This document shows positions 1-9,455 of a stretch of DNA of 64,000 nucleotides, piece after piece. The stretch's first letter is position 1; the number at the start of each line of letters is the position of its first letter. The translations under genes and the position numbers were made by a program. The notes beneath the pieces are model-generated. The model saw nothing but the letters and a program-made list of their open reading frames with translations. It was not told where the DNA came from and searched no databases. Source of the DNA: Legionella quateirensis (GTDB taxonomy: Bacteria > Pseudomonadota > Gammaproteobacteria > Legionellales > Legionellaceae); contig NZ_LNYR01000038.1 of assembly GCF_001467955.1 (NCBI RefSeq), positions 39,227 to 103,226 of the forward strand, written 5' to 3'.

Positions 1-240
1 GACCTTATTGGAGATGGGTTCTGCTTCGCTGTGCTCGCAAAGACGGGGATGGATCTGTCATTAGGCATACAATGAACTAAACGGACTGTTCAACATTTAT
101 GGGATTGCTAAGGATTGAGGAGAGCGTATTGGACAAAACTATAATATTAAGCCGACAGGCAAAAATCTGGCGAAGGTCTATACAGATACAGAGATACACC
201 TTTCGTAAAAGAGTTGATTCAAAAGGGTATAAACCAAGTC

Positions 241-1485
241 TTATGTAAACAGGCGTTGTTTTTGATCTGCGGTGATTCTGATCTTCAATTGCCAATCACC
301 ATCTTCGTTAATTGATTCAGACAATACAGAACCTAATTGATACAATTGAGCGCGCAATTTGGCCTGAGAACCTTTTATTATGATATCTTCAATCAGTACA
401 GTTCCATGCAGTTGAGCTGCTATGGCTTCTTTTAGCAGCTCCAGTCCTTGTCCTGTTGCCGCAGATAACCATACTTTACATGAGCCTTCATTGAAGTCTA
501 TTTTGGGTTGCCACCCGTCCTGTAAATCAATTTTATTAAATACCTGAATTACGGGAATATCATTTACGCCAAGTTCATCCAAAACGCTTTGAACAGCAAA
601 AACAGTATCCCGCCAATGCGGATCTGAAATATCAATAACATGTAATAATAAATTGGCTTGTTGTGTTTCCTCTAAGGTAGCGCGAAAAGCCTCGACAAGA
701 TGATGAGGCAAATCACGAATAAAACCCACCGTATCTGCCAGAATGACAGGTAAGGAACCAGGCAGTTCCAATTTACGCATTGTGGGATCTAAAGTAGCAA
801 ATAATTGATTTGCCACATAAATACTTTCGCCAGTCAATGCATTAAATAATGTGGATTTACCCGCATTGGTATAGCCCACCAATGAAACAGTAGCCATATC
901 GGCTTTTTTTCTGGCCTGACGGTTTTGATCGCGGCTGCAGCGTACTTTTTCAAGACGTTTATTAATATATCGAATGCGTTCACGTAATAAACGGCGGTCA
1001 GTTTCTAATTGTGTTTCACCCGGGCCACGCAATCCTATGCCCCCTTTTTGGCGCTCCAGATGGGTCCAACCGCGAACAAGGCGAGTAGATAAATGTTGTA
1101 ACTGGGCAAGCTCAACCTGCAGTTTACCTTCAAAAGTCCTGGCTCGCTGGGCAAAAATATCCAGAATCAGGCCGCTTCTATCGACTACACGACATTCGAA
1201 TAAGCGCTCCAGATTTCGTTCCTGTGAAGGAGATAATTCATGATTTACCAGAACCAGCTCTGCATCAAGCGCTTTGACTAACTGGCTTATTTCTTCCGCT
1301 TTCCCTTTACCCAAATAGTATTTGGCATCGGGAGTAGCGCGCGTGCCCAGGACACAATCAAGAATTTCAGCATGTGCTGAAAGAGCCAGCTCTTCAAATT
1401 CAGCCAGGGCTTTTTCAGCATCAACGCCAGGAAGCGCTAATTGTACCAGTATCGCTCGCTCACCACCTTGCGGACGTTCAAACAC
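241..1485 (-). CDS. hflX: GTPase HflX
   Basis: Ribosome-associated GTPase that splits or rescues stalled 70S ribosomes under stress (family knowledge). The 414-aa product has the N-terminal HflX domain with the glycine-rich segment GGIGLRGPGETQLE, then a G domain with G1 GYTNAGKST, G3 ADTVGF and G4 NKID. Length is normal for the family. It lies 26 bp downstream of hfq on the same strand, the usual proteobacterial hfq-hflX order, so the two are probably co-transcribed. The hflK and hflC genes that often follow are not seen in the 240 bp left before the window edge. Confidence 0.96.
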   Translation of the reverse strand: MFERPQGGERAILVQLALPGVDAEKALAEFEELALSAHAEILDCVLGTRATPDAKYYLGKGKAEEISQLVKALDAELVLVNHELSPSQERNLERLFECRVVDRSGLILDIFAQRARTFEGKLQVELAQLQHLSTRLVRGWTHLERQKGGIGLRGPGETQLETDRRLLRERIRYINKRLEKVRCSRDQNRQARKKADMATVSLVGYTNAGKSTLFNALTGESIYVANQLFATLDPTMRKLELPGSLPVILADTVGFIRDLPHHLVEAFRATLEETQQANLLLHVIDISDPHWRDTVFAVQSVLDELGVNDIPVIQVFNKIDLQDGWQPKIDFNEGSCKVWLSAATGQGLELLKEAIAAQLHGTVLIEDIIIKGSQAKLRAQLYQLGSVLSESINEDGDWQLKIRITADQKQRLFT

Positions 1486-1511
1486 AGTTCATTCCATCAA
1501 TTAAAAGAAGC

Positions 1512-1769
1512 TTAGTCTGCCACAGATCCCTCTTCCTCACCAGATGCCTCATCCGTAGGTATTTTCACCATACGAGAAGGAACAACAGTAGATATGGCGT
1601 GTTTGTAGACCATCTGAGTAATGGAATTTTTTAACATGACGACGTACTGATCGAACGAATCCACCACACCATGTAATTTAATTCCATTAACCAAAAATAC
1701 GGACACAGGAACCTTTTCCTTACGCAATTCATTCAGGAAGGGATCTTGTAATAAATGATTTTTAGACAT
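1512..1769 (-). CDS. hfq: RNA chaperone Hfq
   Basis: Hexameric Sm-like RNA chaperone that pairs small RNAs with mRNAs. The 85-aa product carries the Sm1 motif around [13 protein letters not shown] and the Sm2 motif [12 protein letters not shown], followed by a short acidic tail rich in Glu and Asp. An AAGGAG Shine-Dalgarno is readable on the minus strand just upstream of the ATG. It is first in an hfq-hflX pair and divergent from the RavA-like gene, with about 190 bp of shared upstream DNA. The acidic C-terminus is shorter than in E. coli, as is common outside enterobacteria. Confidence 0.97.
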   Translation of the reverse strand: MSKNHLLQDPFLNELRKEKVPVSVFLVNGIKLHGVVDSFDQYVVMLKNSITQMVYKHAISTVVPSRMVKIPTDEASGEEEGSVAD

Positions 1770-1957
1770 TGCCTACTCCTTGTTGTTATTGTAGTTTTTA
1801 AAGGCAAAAACGGGTATCTAATTACTTATTCGACAGCTGTTAATAAAACTTTAGTTTAATTTCATGACAGCGCAATTTGAATCCGTTAATATAGAGTCTC
1901 GCAAGATTACCGCACACAAAAATCATCAGCTGTAGCTGAGTTTATAAGGAGATTTAC

Positions 1958-3208
1958 ATGGGATACTCACTAGAGGAAATTCAAGGTTTACAAAACCCCT
2001 ATAAAGATCTTGGTAATGGAGATGCCTTAGCTGAACACCGTGAAGGATTAAATCAACTGTCAGCCGAACAAAAGAAAGATTTAGCTACTCGCATGGTTTT
2101 AGATTGTCCCCAAACTGAATTAAAAAGCTTTGGTCGCGTGATTGAAGCAGCAAGAGTCCCACATGCAGACCATCCAACGTTTTATTCCGTGTTATTTGAA
2201 GCCTATGAGGTAAAAAGGCGCATTTACGCTTTATTGGATTCAAGAAATAAAAATCCTCATCTTTTAATTTTAGATAAAGAATTTGATGAAGAACTGTTTA
2301 ACAAGTACAAGGACTTAGCCTTACAAGTTCTCGACACCAATGAAACAGCTATAGCTGAGCGGCTTGCCGAGACCACTCCGGAAGAATCTCGTAATCAGGT
2401 TGCGCTCAATGTGAAAGGGATTTTTCCCGATACACTTTTTGCTCGCAAAATAGGACAGGCATTTGCGCTTAAACGAGATATCGATCGTTTACTTCTTGGC
2501 GACAATCCCAATGAATTTTTCAGCAGCCGGGAATACAGCGTAGATTCATGTCAGGAATTTTCTGGCTTATTCAAAGTCACTAAAAATAAAGAATCGTCTA
2601 TAGCGGCAAAACTTGCCTTGAGTGCCCCCCAAGAAAAACAGAGTATTATTGCTCGAAACATCCAAAATCTGGTTCCTACAGATGATGAGTTTGCGACTAA
2701 AGTAAGAACCGCCTTTACTGTACGTCGCAACATCGATTTACTTTTAGGCGATAAGCCAGAACAGTTTTTCACCAGCCGTGATTTTAGTGTTGATAACTGC
2801 CTTGAGTTTTCAATTTTGTTTCCAGCGCTATTAGAAGGACATGAACAAAGCATTGGTGAAAAACTGTCTTTGCTGGAATCCAAAACGCTATCGGATATAA
2901 ATCGCAAACTTGAAATGATCAATGGAGCCGCTCACGATCAAACCAACCCGTTCCGCCTGATTGCAGCAGCAATAGTGCCAAAACAAGGACCATCTCAACA
3001 ACAAGAACCCACTGTTGATGCACCTAAAGCAGAACCCGCATCATCAACTTCAAGCAATCCCAACACAATATTTCAAAGTGTTTTAAAAAAGAGACCTACG
3101 GAGTTGACCCGTTCACCAACTTTAGCGCAATCCAGTATGGATTCTGATAGTGACAGTGATAGTGAAGATGAGGATTGCTTTAGCAAATGCTGTAATATGT
3201 TTAAATAA
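1958..3208 (+). CDS. RavA-like repeat protein, candidate Dot/Icm effector
   Basis: A 416-aa protein next to hfq, the position of the reported effector gene ravA (lpg0008) in L. pneumophila; the name rests on context and general resemblance. No enzymatic domain is recognised. Three related blocks of roughly 85 residues are visible (about 75-160, 161-245, 246-325); the last two share an [AT]F-x-[LV]-[KR]-R-[DN]-ID core followed by LLLGD, EFF/QFF and SR[ED][YF]SVD. Residues 340-390 are low complexity, then an Asp/Ser/Glu run (395-406), then C407, C411 and C412 just before the end. No signal peptide or TM segment. The ATG is preceded by AAGGAG. No known enzymatic function can be assigned. Confidence 0.75.
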   Translation: MGYSLEEIQGLQNPYKDLGNGDALAEHREGLNQLSAEQKKDLATRMVLDCPQTELKSFGRVIEAARVPHADHPTFYSVLFEAYEVKRRIYALLDSRNKNPHLLILDKEFDEELFNKYKDLALQVLDTNETAIAERLAETTPEESRNQVALNVKGIFPDTLFARKIGQAFALKRDIDRLLLGDNPNEFFSSREYSVDSCQEFSGLFKVTKNKESSIAAKLALSAPQEKQSIIARNIQNLVPTDDEFATKVRTAFTVRRNIDLLLGDKPEQFFTSRDFSVDNCLEFSILFPALLEGHEQSIGEKLSLLESKTLSDINRKLEMINGAAHDQTNPFRLIAAAIVPKQGPSQQQEPTVDAPKAEPASSTSSNPNTIFQSVLKKRPTELTRSPTLAQSSMDSDSDSDSEDEDCFSKCCNMFK

Positions 3209-3222
3209 ATGATCATCTATTT

Positions 3223-3243
3223 TGCCCTTACCTGGTAAGGGCA
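3223..3243 (+). terminator. Hairpin after the RavA-like gene
   Basis: Stem TGCCCTTA / TAAGGGCA with a 5-nt loop starts 15 bp after the stop codon, followed by moderately T-rich sequence. Consistent with an intrinsic terminator, though the T tract is broken. Confidence 0.6.
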
Positions 3244-3380
3244 TCTTTACACCATTTTTACCGAATTTTACATCCAATAAAGTAAAGGTCCATGCTAATA
3301 TTTTTCAATTCGTTCAGCATCACTTTAAATTCACTAAATGAATACATGTTCAACAAAATTTACGAAAACGCCTACGTACC

Positions 3381-3431
3381 GCGGCTTGTCCGCCATATCC
3401 ATTGATTTTCTGGATGGCGCGGACAAGCCGC
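3381..3431. repeat. GC-rich inverted repeat, possible REP/MITE-like unit
   Basis: Arms of about 21 bp begin GCGGCTTGTCCGC and pair with GCGGACAAGCCGC across a 9-bp centre that contains ATTGATTTTC. The segment is much more GC-rich than its surroundings, which suggests a dispersed palindromic element rather than a local regulatory site. No second copy of this type was noticed in the window. Confidence 0.55.
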
Positions 3432-3677
3432 ACCACGTCAGGGTTATAGATCAATTTTAAACAGCTCCTAAATGACTGAATTTAAAATTACTTATAACAA
3501 AGGCATTGAACGTTTTTCATAAGTCCTTTTTTGTAAGACAACTCATTTAATGCCAATCAAGCAGTATTTAGTGAAATAAATACTGGTGCAAACAGAATTT
3601 TTTTTGATAATATAGGCGGATTTTTAATCTACAAACAAGACACATTTTTTTTAACGTAACAACACATAGGACGACTA

Positions 3678-4541
3678 ATGGCAGAAAACAAATTAAGGGT
3701 GGCACTGGTTCAGGAACAATGGCATGAAGATGCTAAAGAACATCAAGACAGTCTAGCCTCTGGAATATTTTCGGCAGCGCAACAAGGCGCTGAACTGGTG
3801 TGTTTGCAAGAACTCACTTTAAGCCCTTATTTTTGTACTCGATCTGACGTAGACGGAACGCCTTATATGGAAGACATCCATACAGGTCCTACAGCCCAAT
3901 TTGTCAGTCACATGGCTAAAACTCATAAAGTATGTATTACTGCCTCGCTGTTTGAAAAAGCAGGTTATAACACTGCCGTTGCATTTAATAGTCAAGGTGA
4001 GCTGATTGCCATTACCCGCAAACAACATATTCCCAGCGGGGAAAAATACCATGAAGACTTTTATTTTAAACCCGGTGATTCCAATTACCCGGTGCATAAT
4101 ATTGCAGGACACCAATTCGGTCTACCCACTTGTTATGATCAATGGTTCCCAGAGTTATCCCGAATCTATGGATTAAAAGGCGCAGAGATTCTGGTTTATC
4201 CAACTGCTATTGGCGGCGAGCCAACAGCTCCAGGGTTTGACAGTCAGCCCATGTGGCAAAAAGTAATGGTGGCACAGGGAATCATGAGTAATACCTTTAT
4301 CATTGCGGTCAATCGAATTGGTTGTGAGGATGATTTGCAGTTTTATGGCAGCAGTTTTATCAGTACGCCAATGGGTGAAATTTTAGCTCAGGCACCACGT
4401 AATGAGCCTGCCGTGCTTGTTGCTGATCTTGATTTCAGTCAACGTGAATTATGGGGAAGATTATTTCCATTTGCCCAACAAAGAGAACCTGCGACTTATC
4501 ACGAATTAGTCAAACCACGTAATCCTATTGGAATCAAATAA
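3678..4541 (+). CDS. aguB: N-carbamoylputrescine amidase
   Basis: Nitrilase-superfamily enzyme that hydrolyses N-carbamoylputrescine to putrescine, CO2 and ammonia, the last step of the agmatine route. The 287-aa product shows the Glu-Lys-Cys triad: E45 in LQELTLSPYF, K115 in RKQHIPSGEKYHEDFYF and C152 in LPTCYDQWFPE. The YHEDFYF and DQWFPE signatures are typical of AguB rather than other nitrilases. It opens a three-gene operon; its stop codon overlaps the speA start by one base (TAATG). The cysteine motif reads PTCYDQW where many homologues have ICWDQW, a conservative change. Confidence 0.95.
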   Translation: MAENKLRVALVQEQWHEDAKEHQDSLASGIFSAAQQGAELVCLQELTLSPYFCTRSDVDGTPYMEDIHTGPTAQFVSHMAKTHKVCITASLFEKAGYNTAVAFNSQGELIAITRKQHIPSGEKYHEDFYFKPGDSNYPVHNIAGHQFGLPTCYDQWFPELSRIYGLKGAEILVYPTAIGGEPTAPGFDSQPMWQKVMVAQGIMSNTFIIAVNRIGCEDDLQFYGSSFISTPMGEILAQAPRNEPAVLVADLDFSQRELWGRLFPFAQQREPATYHELVKPRNPIGIK

Positions 4542-6433
4542 TGAATAGCAACACGCAATCAGAAGAAAACTTATACAACATTGAAAATTGGGGTGATGGT
4601 TACTTTAATATTAATGAAAAGGGCAACATTGAAATCAGTAAAAACCCAGAGCAAAAAGGGGTGGAATTACTGGCTATAGTTAATGCGGCCGAACGAGCAG
4701 GACTCCATTTACCTTTATTAATTCGGTGTAGCGACATATTGCATGATCGCGTTCGCAGAATATACCAGGCATTCACTCAAGCAAGAGAGGACACTGAATA
4801 TTCTGGAACCTATCAATTAGTTTATCCTATTAAAGTCAATCAGGAACACAGCGTGGTTCGTGAGCTGTTAAAATCCCCATCAAATAGCATTGGTCTGGAA
4901 GCAGGCTCAAAACCTGAACTGATGGCAGTAATCGGTATGCTCGGCGATCGACCCAGTACCATAGTCTGCAATGGTTATAAAGACAGCAGCTACATAAGAA
5001 CGGCTCTCATAGCCCAACAGATGGGACATAAAGTTTTTATCGTTATTGAGAAAAAATCGGAATTGGACATCATACTCAGTGAGTCTGCCCGCCTTAAAGT
5101 AAAGCCTACCTTGGGTGTACGTATTCGTTTAGTGAGCAAAAGTGCCGGTAAATGGGAAAATACAGGAGGAGTTAAATCCAAATTTGGTTTAAATGCAAAG
5201 CAAGTGCTTGAATTGGTGACGCAATTAAAAACCAACGATTTACTTGATTGCCTCCAGTTAATGCACTGCCATTTAGGTTCTCAAATAGCTAACATTCATG
5301 ATATTCGTCATTGCATGCAGGAAGTAGCACGATATTATGTTGAATTACGTCATCTCAATGCCCCAATTGATACTATTGATGTGGGTGGCGGCTTAAGCGT
5401 TGATTATGAAGGCACCCGATCCAACAAAGGCTGCTCCATGAATTACAGCCTCAATGAGTATGCGACGCACATCTTATTGGCCATGAAACATTTATGCCAG
5501 GAAGCGGAAATCCCGGAACCAAACATTATCTCAGAATCGGGACGAGCGTTAACAGCGCATCATGCCGTATTGATATCCAATATCACCGATATTGAAATAA
5601 TTAAAAAAGCTCCTGTGCTTCCAGAAATATCCGAAGAAGATTCACATGTTATTCGAGATATCTATGATACTTATCAGGCAATTACCGACAGCTCACCATC
5701 AGAAATATACAACTATGCTGAACATTCCCTGCATGAAGCCCACTCTCTATTCAAGCATGGAGTAATCAGTTTACAGGAAAAAGCAAAAGTTGAGGCATTC
5801 TATACCAATATTTGTATGGAATTGAAAGACCGGTTAGACGAAGAAAATCCCAGTGAGCACTCCTTATTAATGATGATTAACGAATGTATGGCTGCCAAAA
5901 TCTTTTGTAATATTTCTTTTTTTCAATCCATACCTGATGCCTGGGCTATAGGTCAAATCTTTCCAGTGGCTCCTATTTCTCAATTGAATGAAGCGCCAAG
6001 CATGCATAGTATTCTTCAGGATTTAACTTGTGATTCAGATGGTACTATCAAGCAGTACCCCGGTCAGTCTTGTGTTACAACGACTTTGTTGCTCCCGCCT
6101 TATAACAGCACTAACCCTTATTGCATTGGTTTTTTCTTGGTTGGAGCTTATCAGGAAATACTGGGAAATCTGCACAATTTATTCGGTGATACGAATTCTT
6201 TGGACGTCAAGCTGTCTGATGATGGTCAGTTTGAGCTGGAAGATTTAGTCAATGGTGATACAGTAACCAACGTATTGAATTTTGCACATTTCGATACCAA
6301 GAAGCTGATTCAATCTTATGAGAAACAATTAATTCAAACCGAGTTGCCGAAAGAGCAAACCTTATCCTATTTAAATGAATTAAGAAGTATTTTTTCTCAA
6401 TTAACCTATCTTGATGGAAATACAACACAGTGA
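4541..6433 (+). CDS. speA: Biosynthetic arginine decarboxylase
   Basis: PLP-dependent, group IV decarboxylase converting arginine to agmatine. The 630-aa length matches biosynthetic SpeA. The PLP lysine is K98 in YPIKVNQ, and the [11 protein letters not shown] and CHLGSQI segments of the alanine-racemase-fold barrel are present. It sits between aguB and aguA, overlapping both by 1 and 4 bp, so the three proteins are probably made together and give a complete arginine-to-putrescine path in one transcript. Confidence 0.97.
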   Translation: MNSNTQSEENLYNIENWGDGYFNINEKGNIEISKNPEQKGVELLAIVNAAERAGLHLPLLIRCSDILHDRVRRIYQAFTQAREDTEYSGTYQLVYPIKVNQEHSVVRELLKSPSNSIGLEAGSKPELMAVIGMLGDRPSTIVCNGYKDSSYIRTALIAQQMGHKVFIVIEKKSELDIILSESARLKVKPTLGVRIRLVSKSAGKWENTGGVKSKFGLNAKQVLELVTQLKTNDLLDCLQLMHCHLGSQIANIHDIRHCMQEVARYYVELRHLNAPIDTIDVGGGLSVDYEGTRSNKGCSMNYSLNEYATHILLAMKHLCQEAEIPEPNIISESGRALTAHHAVLISNITDIEIIKKAPVLPEISEEDSHVIRDIYDTYQAITDSSPSEIYNYAEHSLHEAHSLFKHGVISLQEKAKVEAFYTNICMELKDRLDEENPSEHSLLMMINECMAAKIFCNISFFQSIPDAWAIGQIFPVAPISQLNEAPSMHSILQDLTCDSDGTIKQYPGQSCVTTTLLLPPYNSTNPYCIGFFLVGAYQEILGNLHNLFGDTNSLDVKLSDDGQFELEDLVNGDTVTNVLNFAHFDTKKLIQSYEKQLIQTELPKEQTLSYLNELRSIFSQLTYLDGNTTQ

Positions 6434-7473
6434 CTATACAAACAACACCAAAACACGCTGGATTTTATATGCCAGCAGAATGGCATCCACACGAAAGATG
6501 CTGGATGGCATGGCCCTGTCATCAATCAACCTGGGAAAAAGTAGGCTTGGAACGAGCACGGATCGCCTATGCCAAAGTAGCGAAAGCTATCGCACAATTT
6601 GAACCTGTTACCATTCTGGTCAATCCCGGAGATGAGCCGTCAGCAAGAGAATTATGTGGCGATAAAATTTCCATTGTCTCACTTCCTATCAATGATTCAT
6701 GGACTCGTGATACCGGAGCAACTTTTTTATTGAATGCTGATAAACAACTTGCCGGGGTAGACTGGATCCATAATGCATGGGGTGGCAATTATGAAGACTG
6801 CTCCCTGGATAATAGAATTGCATCAGTGATTATAAAAAACACTGATGCTCGCTATTTTCATGCTCCACTGGTTATGGAAGGAGGTTCCTTTCATGTTGAT
6901 GGTGAAGGAACCGTATTAACCAGCCGCGAATGCCTGCTTAATTCAAATCGTAATCCCAGCTTATCCCAACAACAAATAGAACACTATTTAGTGGAGTATC
7001 TGGGTGCAGAACGTATTATATGGTTGAATAAAGGATTACTTGGTGATGAAACTGACGGACACGTTGATGAAATCGCTACCTTTATTGCGCCAGGAAAAGT
7101 TTTATGCCTTATCACGACCGATAAAACAGATCCCAACTATAATACACTGCAGGAAAATCTGGACATTCTAAAGTCTGCAACAGATGCAAAAGGCCGTACA
7201 TTAGAAGTCTATTGTGTCGAACAACCTCCCGCCACTTATCTTGATGGAGAGAGACTTACCCTTTCCTATATCAATTTTTATCTGGCTAATAAGGGCATAG
7301 TTATGCCTGCGTTTGGCTATGAGGAATATGATAAAGCCGCCTATCAACTGTTCACCCAATTATTTCCAGAACATCATATTACTCAAATCGATGCTTTGGA
7401 TGTTTTCGCAGGTGGCGGCGGAATACATTGCATTACCCAGCAACAACCAATATCTCTTGGCAAAATCAATTAG
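6430..7473 (+). CDS. aguA: Agmatine deiminase
   Basis: Converts agmatine to N-carbamoylputrescine plus ammonia; member of the guanidino-group-modifying superfamily. The 347-aa product has [18 protein letters not shown], the histidine motif DGHVDE and the C-terminal nucleophile C334 in [13 protein letters not shown]. It starts with GTG overlapping the end of speA (GTGA). It supplies the middle step between SpeA and AguB, so the gene order does not follow the reaction order. Confidence 0.96.
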   Translation: MTIQTTPKHAGFYMPAEWHPHERCWMAWPCHQSTWEKVGLERARIAYAKVAKAIAQFEPVTILVNPGDEPSARELCGDKISIVSLPINDSWTRDTGATFLLNADKQLAGVDWIHNAWGGNYEDCSLDNRIASVIIKNTDARYFHAPLVMEGGSFHVDGEGTVLTSRECLLNSNRNPSLSQQQIEHYLVEYLGAERIIWLNKGLLGDETDGHVDEIATFIAPGKVLCLITTDKTDPNYNTLQENLDILKSATDAKGRTLEVYCVEQPPATYLDGERLTLSYINFYLANKGIVMPAFGYEEYDKAAYQLFTQLFPEHHITQIDALDVFAGGGGIHCITQQQPISLGKIN

Positions 7474-7834
7474 GCTCAGATTGAATCCTCTAAAAACTGA
7501 ACTCTCCGCTGTATTCTGTATTTTTAATAATGCAGCGGGAGTATCTTGTATTAGGCGACGTCGTAATAACGAATTAAGCTTGTTCCCAATACCCTACTCT
7601 TGCAAAGAAGATAGCGATATCAAGGCGTGTCATCAATTGATGTAACCTGGATTTATTTATCATCGATGGGGAGGGTGCCTTTGACAAAACCACTCGGTCA
7701 ATACAACTCGGGCTCATACAGGCTATCCTGACTGATGATAAGCTCAATGCCACATTTTTTCATAGATCCCAGCTATCACATCGATGACGTATATAAAGCC
7801 AGTTCCCACCAAGAAGAAAATACCCACCATTCTT
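7474..7834. other. Gap without a supported gene
   Basis: About 360 bp between aguA and the small-RNA regulatory region. Reading frames are interrupted in all directions. On the minus strand a few short coding-like stretches are split by stops and frame changes (for example SLIRYYDVA followed by a stop near 7560), which could be the remnant of a decayed gene; the family was not recognised. Confidence 0.4.
7501..7542 (+). terminator. Possible terminator of the putrescine operon
   Basis: ACTCTCCGCTG pairs with CAGCGGGAGT with one bulged base and a long AT-rich loop, 27 bp after aguA. No clean T tract follows, so this is a weak call. Confidence 0.35.
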
Positions 7835-7848
7835 TGAGAAATTTCTTA
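7835..7848. promoter_or_regulatory. LetA response-regulator box
   Basis: TGAGAAATTTCTTA matches the published Legionella LetA consensus TNAGAAATTTCTNA at every fixed position. It is a near-palindrome about 70 bp upstream of the inferred small-RNA start. LetA with sensor LetS activates rsmY and rsmZ at the onset of the transmissive phase (established for L. pneumophila). Confidence 0.88.
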
Positions 7849-7893
7849 CAATTTGTTGCTCTATCTACCCAATGACTCTATCTGCCAAAAGGT

Positions 7894-7899
7894 TATACT
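7894..7899 (+). promoter_or_regulatory. -10 element of the Rsm-type small RNA
   Basis: TATACT lies 46 bp downstream of the LetA box and about 7 bp before the inferred RNA start. No good -35 is seen, as expected for a promoter that depends on an activator. Confidence 0.6.
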
Positions 7900-7904
7900 G
7901 AAAT

Positions 7905-7992
7905 CTCAAAGGGATGACATGGATATGTCTGACAGGATGTCAACTCAAGGGACCAGTACAATGGATGTACTTCGCCGCAAGGATGCGGCACT
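7905..7992 (+). ncRNA. RsmY/RsmZ-family CsrA-sequestering small RNA
   Basis: Within about 90 nt there are six GGA motifs, and four sit in loops of consecutive hairpins. They are GACAT-GGAT-ATGTC (7916-7929), TGACA-GGA-TGTCA (7930-7942), AGTACA-ATGGA-TGTACT (7955-7971) and GCCGC-AAGGAT-GCGGC (7974-7989). Two unpaired GGGA motifs lie at 7911-7914 and 7949-7952. GGA-in-loop arrays are the hallmark of RNAs that titrate CsrA/RsmA. With the LetA box upstream this is strong support for RsmY or RsmZ; I cannot tell which. The 5' end is inferred from the -10 element. The 3' end is uncertain because no long T tract follows the last hairpin. Confidence 0.85.
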
Positions 7993-8032
7993 TATACTCC
8001 TGAAGATAAACATCAAACACACTCTTTATATT

Positions 8033-9064
8033 TTACAATGAGTTACAGACATCATTCACAACACGATTCAGTATCGGTCCAACAGTACGGCTCGAGTAGG
8101 TGTTGGCTCGAAGAAAACCATTATATGATAATCGTTTAGCCAGACTACTGTCTTTAATTAACCGCTCCAATCCATTTGCTAAACTCACCGGATCAGAAGG
8201 CGGCACCATGACAGCGCACTCTGTGTCACCGACGATTTCAAGAGGACCGGATATTTGTGTGAGCACCATAGGTAATGAATGTATCATGCTCTCAACAACA
8301 ACCAAACCAAAAGATTCTTTCAATGAAGGATGGCAAAAAATATCAAGGCTCTCATAAAATGCCTGTTTATCATCTATCCAGCCCAATAACCTCACCTCGT
8401 TATGTAAGCCATGCTGATTAATTTGTTTCATGTATTGTTTTTTCTGTTTACCATCACCAGCAATGTTCGCTTTAAATGAAATACCCTTGCGTTTTAAAAG
8501 TGCCAAAGCATCGATAAATACATCCAACCCCTTAAGGTCTGAAAATCTGGCACTGGCTCCTATCACTGGAATGGCAGCATGCTCCGGTTGTCTATAAGCA
8601 AGATCCTCTGGAATGGAAATCATATTAGGGACCGTATAAATTTTTTTTGCAGATTCCCCCTGACCAATCATGTCATGATACATATGTTCTGTGATGGCAA
8701 TAACAGCATCAGATGCTTTCGCTAACTCATTGTACGATTCAATCGTATGACATACTGCAATTTTAGGCACTGTAGTTTTAGTTTTTTCAACCAGTAGTGC
8801 AGCTCGCTTTGTATGCGTGATAATGCAGTCAGGTTGTTCTTTGAGTATCAACTGACGTAATCGATGAACTGCTATGAAGTCGTTTCTCCCATAACTGAAG
8901 AGTGTTCTAAGATTATCACCTGCGCATGACGCTCTTATCTGTGACCAGGGGTGAATAACTGGAATAACCTCATTACCATAACTCTCAAGTACTTTGCTGT
9001 AGTTTAAAAAAACCTGTTCAACACCTCCATTTACTTTGGAGAACATGGCATTCAATATTTTCAT
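8033..9064 (-). CDS. GT4-family glycosyltransferase
   Basis: A 343-aa GT-B fold glycosyltransferase. It has an N-terminal GGVEQVFLNYSKVL acceptor-domain segment, a central ARFSDLKGLDVFIDAL and a C-terminal E-x7-E motif in KESFGLVVVESM, typical of retaining group 1 (GT4) enzymes acting on LPS, lipids or polysaccharide. No TM segment is visible. It stands alone, converging on the small RNA and with about 390 bp of upstream DNA. Substrate cannot be inferred; envelope glycan assembly is the usual role. Confidence 0.85.
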   Translation of the reverse strand: MKILNAMFSKVNGGVEQVFLNYSKVLESYGNEVIPVIHPWSQIRASCAGDNLRTLFSYGRNDFIAVHRLRQLILKEQPDCIITHTKRAALLVEKTKTTVPKIAVCHTIESYNELAKASDAVIAITEHMYHDMIGQGESAKKIYTVPNMISIPEDLAYRQPEHAAIPVIGASARFSDLKGLDVFIDALALLKRKGISFKANIAGDGKQKKQYMKQINQHGLHNEVRLLGWIDDKQAFYESLDIFCHPSLKESFGLVVVESMIHSLPMVLTQISGPLEIVGDTECAVMVPPSDPVSLANGLERLIKDSSLAKRLSYNGFLRANTYSSRTVGPILNRVVNDVCNSL

Positions 9065-9455
9065 TAAAAATCCAGAGTTGTTTTGTTCTTACCACTAGTA
9101 CCTTAATTCAATTAAGATAAGTACTTTTTTTACGAGTTAAAAAAATTCAGTGTTATTATATACTAATTATTCTACTTATTTTAACGAATCTCCATAAAGA
9201 AACCATTACTTGATATCCTGTATAAATCGCAAGGAATCCTCCTCATTTCCTTTTTTATGATGCAATTGCAATTCTCTTATTTCATTATTATTATTGCATT
9301 AATTATCAAAATGATAATTAATGATGTGGTGGCAATTTCTCCTTGGTACCCTTCCTGAATGCATATCCCTAAACGGTATCGTGTTTTTTTAGCTGCTTCC
9401 AAGCTTTATTGTCTCAAATTTTTTTATTTTTATGTTTTAATTCAAGGAATGATTT
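9065..9455. other. Intergenic region with an AT-rich perfect palindrome
   Basis: Divergent upstream region for the glycosyltransferase and the outer membrane protein. It contains a perfect 12-bp inverted repeat (9297-9323) and several A/T runs. No gene is supported. Confidence 0.6.
9297..9323. promoter_or_regulatory. Perfect palindrome upstream of the outer membrane protein gene
   Basis: CATTAATTATCA / TGATAATTAATG arms are separated by AAA. The core ATTATCAAAATGATAAT partly resembles an operator for a dimeric regulator and shares GATAAT elements with Fur boxes, but does not fit the full Fur consensus. The regulator is unknown. Confidence 0.4.

Larger units (their letters stand above)
3209..3677. 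other. Intergenic region with a long inverted repeat
   Basis: No gene is supported in these 469 bp. Besides the terminator-like hairpin at the left it contains an imperfect inverted repeat, arms 3381-3401 and 3411-3431, described separately. The last 150 bp are AT-rich and probably hold the promoter of the putrescine operon; a clear -35/-10 pair could not be fixed. Confidence 0.6.

Noticed and set aside
1..240. hflK start or another gene left of hflX
   Set aside because: No frame has membrane-protein character or a credible start; only a weak repeat-like fragment at 34-57 is visible.
7313..7645. 110-codon frame overlapping the aguA 3' end
   Set aside because: Most of it is aguA read out of frame; the rest has no protein-like composition.
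7853..8041. 62-codon frame across the Rsm-type RNA
   Set aside because: The same bases are explained by the GGA hairpins; the frame lacks a ribosome binding site.
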